DNA from: Gemmataceae bacterium
GTDB lineage: Bacteria > Planctomycetota > Planctomycetia > Gemmatales > Gemmataceae
Assembly (NCBI GenBank): GCA_028288765.1
Contig: JAQGHQ010000478.1
Coordinates: 34,532-98,531 of the forward strand
Direction: 5' to 3'
DNA: 64,000 nucleotides
The translations under genes and the position numbers were made by a program. Positions 59,607-64,000 of the stretch are shown piece by piece. A model generated the notes under the pieces. The model saw nothing but the letters and a program-made list of their open reading frames with translations, made no database searches and had not been told where the DNA came from. The stretch's first letter is position 1; each line of letters starts with the position of its first letter.

Positions 59607-62600
59607 TTAATTCCTCGTCACGACCTCATCCAGGTTCAGAATCAGGTTGGCGATCACCGTCCAGGCGGCGGTTTCGTCGTCCGGGGCGACCCCCGTCGGC
59701 TTCGACTCGCCGCCCTGCACTACCTTCTTCGCCGCCATCGGGTCCGCCTTGTACAGATCTCGTTGCTTCGCGAGTGCGTCCGTCACCAACCTGGTTTCTT
59801 CGGCATCGGGTCGGCGCGACAGCACGGTGCGGTAGAGGAACGTGATCCGGCTTTCCGTCGTCGGCCCGCCCCCGACGAGTGCCCGCTCGGCGAGTGCCCG
59901 GGCCGCCTCGATGTGCTGCGGGTCGTTCATCAGCTGGAGGGCTTGCAGTGGCGTGTTCGTCCGGTCGCGGACCGCGCACACCTGCTCGCGGTTCGGGGCG
60001 TCGAAGTTGGAGAGGAACGGGTGCGGGGCGGTCCGCTTGATGAACACGTACAGGCTACGCCGGTGGACCGCCGGCCCGCGGTCCTGGAGGTAGTACCGGG
60101 TGTTGCTGTCGCCGTACCCGATCGGCTCCCAGATGTTCGCCGGCTGATACGGCCGCACCCCCCGACCGCCCACTTCCAGGTTGATGAGCCCGCTCACGAA
60201 CAGCGCGTTGTCGCGCAGCTGCTCGGCGTCGAGCCGGAACCGCGGCCCGCGGGCGAGCAGGCGGTTGTCCGGGTCCTTCGCCCGCAGTTCGAGGGTCTGC
60301 CGCGGGCTTCGCCGGAACGCGTCGGACGTCACCAGCAGCTTTACGAGCTTCTTGGTATCCCAGCCCGAGGCACGGTATTCGTCCGCGAGCCAGTCGAGCA
60401 GTTCGGGGTGGCTGGGCGGTTCGCCCTGGGAGCCGAAATCCGCGCTCGTCCGCACCAGCCCGACGCCGAAGAACTGCTGCCAGAGACGATTGACCGCGAC
60501 CCGTGCGGTCAACGGGTTCTCGGGGGCGACGAGCCAGTTGGCGAGGTCGAGGCGGTTCGGTCGGTCGCCTTTGCTTGTGGGTTTGAGCGGCGGCAGGACG
60601 GCCGGCACCCCGGGCTTCACCTTCTCGCCTGGCTTGTCGTATTGCCCGCGGAGCATCACGAACGCCTCGCGAGACATGCCGAGGTCGCGAAAGATCATCG
60701 TCCCCGGAATGGCATCGTCGGCGATCTCGCGGCCGGCCCGAGTTTGTTCCCAATCCGCCCGCCGGGCCGTGAGATCGGCGTCGACCGGCCGGGCGACGTA
60801 CGCGAGGTAGAACGACCGCAGTTTCGCCACGGTCTCCGGCGGATGTTTCTTCTCCGGTCCGCCCGCGACGACGGCGTTCAGATCGCCGGGCAGCTCGGGA
60901 GGGGCCTTCCCGCCAAGCCCCTTCCACCAGACCCGGAATGACGCCAGCGGGTCGATCGCCGGGTTGCTCTCACCGGTCAATGCGACCGCATCCCAGTGCA
61001 CGACGCCGCCGTGCTCCTGGAGCGTGACCGACCCGACTTGCTGCCCGTCCTTCAACCCGAGGTCGGCCGCGGTCGCGGTCAGCTTCGCCCACTCGCCGGG
61101 TGACGGGAGCGGACCTCGTCGCGCGCCCAGGCTGCCGCCGCCGTACGGCGAGCCCGCCGTGGATTCTTTCCCCCACCAGATCTTGGCCCCCCCGCCGAAC
61201 TGAACCGTGATTGCGCCCGGCGGGGAGCCCGGGTCGAGCCGGACCCACGCCTCGAACACCCCGTTGATCGGGACGACCCACGGCCGCAGCCGCGGCTGGA
61301 TCGCGTCCTGGTGGAAGAACGAGTTCATCTGCCGGAGTACCCGCCGACCGGATTTCGCCCCGAACGGCGGGTCGGTCACCCAGTCGGCGGCGTTGCGGGT
61401 CGTATTGGAGCTGGTCGCGGCGAGCGGGAAGACGTCGTCGAAGAGGACGTCCGTAACCGGGCGTCTGGCGGGCGGGGTCTTCGCCTCCCCCGGGTCGGAG
61501 TAGCTCGTCTTCGCGGCGGCGATCTCCAGTCGCTTCCGCGCATCCGTCTCGGCCTTTACGGCCGCGTCGAGCGCCTTCTGTTGGGCCGGCGTCGGGAGCT
61601 TCACGAATGGGCCGGTCGTGCTCACATTCCCGTCGAGAGCCGGGTCGGCGGCACTCAGGAAGAAGGCGTAGAGCGAGTAATACTCCTTTGCCGAGAGTGG
61701 GTCGAACTTGTGGTCGTGACAGACCGCACACCCGGCCGTCAGCCCCAGCCACGCCTGGGCGACGGTGCTGGTCCGGTCGACCGCGTTCCGGTACACCCAC
61801 TCCGCGTCGATCGACCCGCCCTCGCCGGTGGTCACGTTGCACCGGTTGAACCCGGTGGCGGCGAGCTGATCGTTCGTGGGGTTCGGGAGGAGATCGCCGG
61901 CCAGCTGCCAGACGGTAAACCGGTCGAACGGGAGGTTCTCGTTGTACGCCCGGACGACCCAGTCGCGGTACGCCCACATCAGGCGTTCGTTGTCGAGGTG
62001 CAGGCCGTGCGTGTCGGCGTACCGGGCGACGTCGAGCCAGTGGCGGGCCATCTCCTCGCCGTACCGCGGGGAGGCGAGGTAACGGTCGACCATCTTCTCG
62101 TAAGCAGCCGGCGAGGTGTCGGCCAGGAAGTCGTCCACCTCTTTGATCGTCGGCGGCAGACCTGTGAGCGCGAACGCCACCCGGCGGATCAGGGTTTCCT
62201 TGTCCGCCTCGGGCCGAGGCGTCAGCCCGGCCTTCTTGAGACGGGTGACGAGGAACGCATCAACCGGGGTGCGGGTGGCGGTCGTCTTCGACACGTCCGG
62301 CCGCTTGACGGGCTCGAACGACCAGTGTTTCTGGTATTTGGCACCTTGCTCGATCCACTTCCGGACGATCTCCTTCTGGGCGGCGGTGAGTTTCTTGTTC
62401 GAGTCCGGCGGGGGCATCATGTAGTTCGGGTCGTCGGACGCGACGCGATCCCAGACGGTACTCTCCTTCGGGTCGCCGGGCTTGATGGGGAAGGACGAAT
62501 TCCGCTCGGCGAACGCGCCTTCGGGGACGTCGAGCCGGAGCTTCGCCCGGCGGGCCTTGGAATCGAGCCCGTGGCACTTGAAGCAGGCATCGGCCAGGAT

Positions 62601-62693
62601 CGGCCGCACGTCCCGGTTGAACTCGATCGGGTCGTCCGCACGGGTAATGCCCGGGAGAAGGGAGAGGCCGAGAGCGGCGAGTATGTATCTCAT
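59607..62693 (-). CDS. Planctomycete cytochrome-domain protein (PSCyt1-DUF1549-DUF1553)
   Basis: About 1028 residues. A signal peptide is followed by a PSCyt1 cytochrome domain with one heme motif (CFKCHG, residues 37-42, and MMPP as the Met ligand region). Then come DUF1549 (HWLDVARYADTHGLHLDNER, with a second CxxCH-like AGCAVCHDHKFDP) and DUF1553 (NPLTARVAVNRLWQQFFGVG, PSHPELLDWLADEYRASGWD) at the C-terminus. A carbohydrate-binding-like insertion lies between them. These giant proteins are a hallmark of Planctomycetota and are encoded with DUF1501 proteins, here downstream across a hairpin. They probably handle electrons during extracellular substrate use. The ATG at 62693 begins the signal. 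Confidence 0.92.
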   Translation of the reverse strand: MRYILAALGLSLLPGITRADDPIEFNRDVRPILADACFKCHGLDSKARRAKLRLDVPEGAFAERNSSFPIKPGDPKESTVWDRVASDDPNYMMPPPDSNKKLTAAQKEIVRKWIEQGAKYQKHWSFEPVKRPDVSKTTATRTPVDAFLVTRLKKAGLTPRPEADKETLIRRVAFALTGLPPTIKEVDDFLADTSPAAYEKMVDRYLASPRYGEEMARHWLDVARYADTHGLHLDNERLMWAYRDWVVRAYNENLPFDRFTVWQLAGDLLPNPTNDQLAATGFNRCNVTTGEGGSIDAEWVYRNAVDRTSTVAQAWLGLTAGCAVCHDHKFDPLSAKEYYSLYAFFLSAADPALDGNVSTTGPFVKLPTPAQQKALDAAVKAETDARKRLEIAAAKTSYSDPGEAKTPPARRPVTDVLFDDVFPLAATSSNTTRNAADWVTDPPFGAKSGRRVLRQMNSFFHQDAIQPRLRPWVVPINGVFEAWVRLDPGSPPGAITVQFGGGAKIWWGKESTAGSPYGGGSLGARRGPLPSPGEWAKLTATAADLGLKDGQQVGSVTLQEHGGVVHWDAVALTGESNPAIDPLASFRVWWKGLGGKAPPELPGDLNAVVAGGPEKKHPPETVAKLRSFYLAYVARPVDADLTARRADWEQTRAGREIADDAIPGTMIFRDLGMSREAFVMLRGQYDKPGEKVKPGVPAVLPPLKPTSKGDRPNRLDLANWLVAPENPLTARVAVNRLWQQFFGVGLVRTSADFGSQGEPPSHPELLDWLADEYRASGWDTKKLVKLLVTSDAFRRSPRQTLELRAKDPDNRLLARGPRFRLDAEQLRDNALFVSGLINLEVGGRGVRPYQPANIWEPIGYGDSNTRYYLQDRGPAVHRRSLYVFIKRTAPHPFLSNFDAPNREQVCAVRDRTNTPLQALQLMNDPQHIEAARALAERALVGGGPTTESRITFLYRTVLSRRPDAEETRLVTDALAKQRDLYKADPMAAKKVVQGGESKPTGVAPDDETAAWTVIANLILNLDEVVTRN

Positions 62694-62741
62694 GAGGCAC
62701 AAGCCTACGGTGAGTCGAGTGAGTGCGGGCGGCTCTGGGTC

Positions 62742-62812
62742 TTTGATAGTAGCCCGCCACGCCGGAGCGGTCTTCGCAAAAATCCGCCCCGGCGTGGCGG
62801 GCTACTATCAAA
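62742..62812. repeat. 24-bp perfect inverted repeat (TAGTAGCCCGCCACGCC family)
   Basis: The arms at 62742-62765 and 62789-62812 are exact complements. The loop is short (23 nt) and contains a further pairing, AGCGG with CCGCC-like words. It lies just upstream of the PSCyt gene. Confidence 0.92.
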
Positions 62813-62872
62813 CGGGTGAAACGGCCGGGCTCTGCTGGTTTTGAAGGCCCCGAAGGGGTCGCCAGACAGTAG

Positions 62873-62975
62873 CCCAGGGCGTCAGCCCTGGGAGGCTCAG
62901 GCGGATCGCCCCCGCCGTGTGTCGGCCCGGTGGGCTCGGATCCGCGACCGCCCGGGCCCCCAGGGCTGACGCCCC
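62873..62975. repeat. Two CCCAGGGC-type palindromes
   Basis: A full palindrome at 62873-62892 (CCCAGGGC-GTCA-GCCCTGGG) and a partial one near 62959-62975 (CCCAGGGCTGACGCCCC) bracket the downstream end of the transposase remnant. Both match the element at 39269-39288. Confidence 0.8.
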
Positions 62976-62981
62976 GATGCA

Positions 62982-64000
62982 TTAAACATCACTCTTTGTC
63001 TCGAACGGTGGGGTCTTTTTAGCGGTCGTACGATTCGTTTTCTTGGTGGGTTTGAAGGGAATCTCTTGATGACCGCCGCGGAGGAGCTTGTCGACCGACG
63101 TGTGCCCGCCGCAGATATCCGCGTGCGGCGGGCACACGTCGGTGGCCGTTTCCGGGTCGGCGCTTTGATCCACCGATCCGCCCGGACCGTCTTCAGTTTG
63201 TCCCCCAAATAGTGCCGGAGGTCCTCCGGCTTTCGAATCGCCGTCTCCCGCAACAGGTCGAGGGTCGCATCGACGCCGATCACCTCCATCCAGCCCGTCC
63301 GATCGCGGACCATATCATCGAACAACAGGTCCGGCGAAACGTCCTCCGGCTCCTGCCCGGCTCCGACCGCCACGTAGCCCCGAATCACCAGCGTGATGTT
63401 GTCGAGCAACACGCAGAGCATCGCCTGGAACACCGTGGTCTGAGCCGTTCCGCCGATCAAGTGGCGCAGATCGAAGGTCTGCACCGCCCGCCGGACCATG
63501 ACCTCGATGCCCCACCGCCGGCGGTACAAGGTCAGCAGGTCGACGGCCGGGTAGCGGGCGGCCGCCCGCAAACTCGTCACGACCACCAGCGGATCGCCGT
63601 TGGCCCGCGCGACGGTGATCTTGCGGACCGGAACGCGGTGCGGGTTGGTCGGCTTCCCGAGCCACCCCCACTCCCCCCCAGTAGGGTCGCTGTTCGTCGT
63701 CCCTTCCCGCCCGCGCGGGCACCTCGGGATCGGCGTGGAAGCCGCAGCTGGTATTGAAGCGAATGACGGACTGATCCGCCGCGGCGGAGAGCAGGTGGAG
63801 GAGCTTGACGGCACAGGAGGCGCGATCCCCGACCCCGACCCGGGGCCGGGTCTCGGGCCGCGCGCGGACGCGGGCCCCGGCCGGCGGGACGAGCGGAGTG
63901 TCGGCCGCTTCGCCGCCGGCGACCGCCTGGGCGGCAACCGCGTGTTGGGTGGCCACCTCCTGAACGACCAGCAATTTGCCGCCGAGGATGTTCCCTTTGA
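62982..64000 (-). mobile_element. Decayed IS4-type transposase gene (runs off the right edge)
   Basis: Three frames must be joined. From 63974 leftward one frame reads KLLHLLSAAADQSVIRFNTS and SCGFHADPEVPARAGRDDEQ. Near 63,670, in a stretch of C-runs, it shifts to a frame reading GWLGKPTNPHRVPVRKITVA, then the IS4 signature LYRRRWGIEVMVRRAVQTFD and FQAMLCVLLDNITLVIRGY. Near 63,175 it shifts again to a tail ending at 62982. The Y-(2)-R-(3)-E motif is intact, but the gene is broken at least twice, so it needs help in trans or is dead. The start and left inverted repeat are not in the window. Confidence 0.8.

Overview
The window comes from a high-GC planctomycete, most probably of the family Gemmataceae. 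The evidence is the combination of a DUF1501 protein beside a cytochrome-bearing DUF1549/DUF1553 protein, many large secreted or membrane-anchored proteins of planctomycete type, a long MoxR/DUF58/von Willebrand cluster, and palindromic repeat families in nearly every spacer. No rRNA or tRNA gene was recognised by eye, and no prophage or CRISPR array is visible.

Positions 1-14,632 hold ordinary accessory and housekeeping genes: a degenerate matrixin-like secreted protein (cut by the left edge), a lone receiver-domain response regulator, an XRE regulator, a Cys-rich exported protein, recJ, a cytochrome c lipoprotein, an exported protein made of 30-bp repeats, a XylR-like regulator, the wreck of a zinc metallopeptidase, an M2/M3-type peptidase, a UbiA prenyltransferase, a small secreted protein, an MFS carrier and an LpxH-like phosphoesterase.

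Positions 14,633-23,673 form a defence-like locus. An McrB-type AAA+ NTPase and an McrC nuclease are separated by two paralogous single-pass membrane proteins of unknown function. mcrB is followed 4 nt later by the first paralog, and the second paralog overlaps the mcrC start by 4 bp, so each half looks translationally coupled. This is the best candidate here for an undescribed system: a membrane-linked McrBC variant. An HNH nuclease gene with its own terminator follows. After it lies a broken FAD oxidoreductase, frameshifted and joined by deletion to the tail of a membrane protein.

Positions 25,423-54,869 are one co-directional block of 13 genes on the minus strand. In transcription order it encodes a 1.66-kaa PQQ-propeller protein, a squalene-cyclase-fold protein, a MoxR ATPase, DUF58, a BatA-type VWA protein, a second VWA protein, a large membrane/coiled-coil protein, a Lys/Pro/Gly-rich coiled-coil protein, a secreted helical protein, an NPCBM-like protein, an intact HtrA protease, and two HtrA-like proteins that have lost their catalytic residues. 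The last of these also carries an alpha/beta-hydrolase domain without its nucleophile. MoxR, DUF58 and VWA proteins usually act as a chaperone-like assembly module for envelope complexes. The nearby active and dead proteases suggest an envelope quality-control role, which is an inference.

Positions 54,870-64,000 carry a radical SAM/SPASM enzyme behind a spacer rich in TTAA repeats, a DUF1264 protein, a cytochrome remnant, the DUF1501/PSCyt pair, and a decayed IS4-type transposase running off the right edge. Long inverted repeats near 42.7, 45.9, 47.0, 56.8, 59.5 and 62.8 kb would fold into strong hairpins and belong to several unrelated sequence families.
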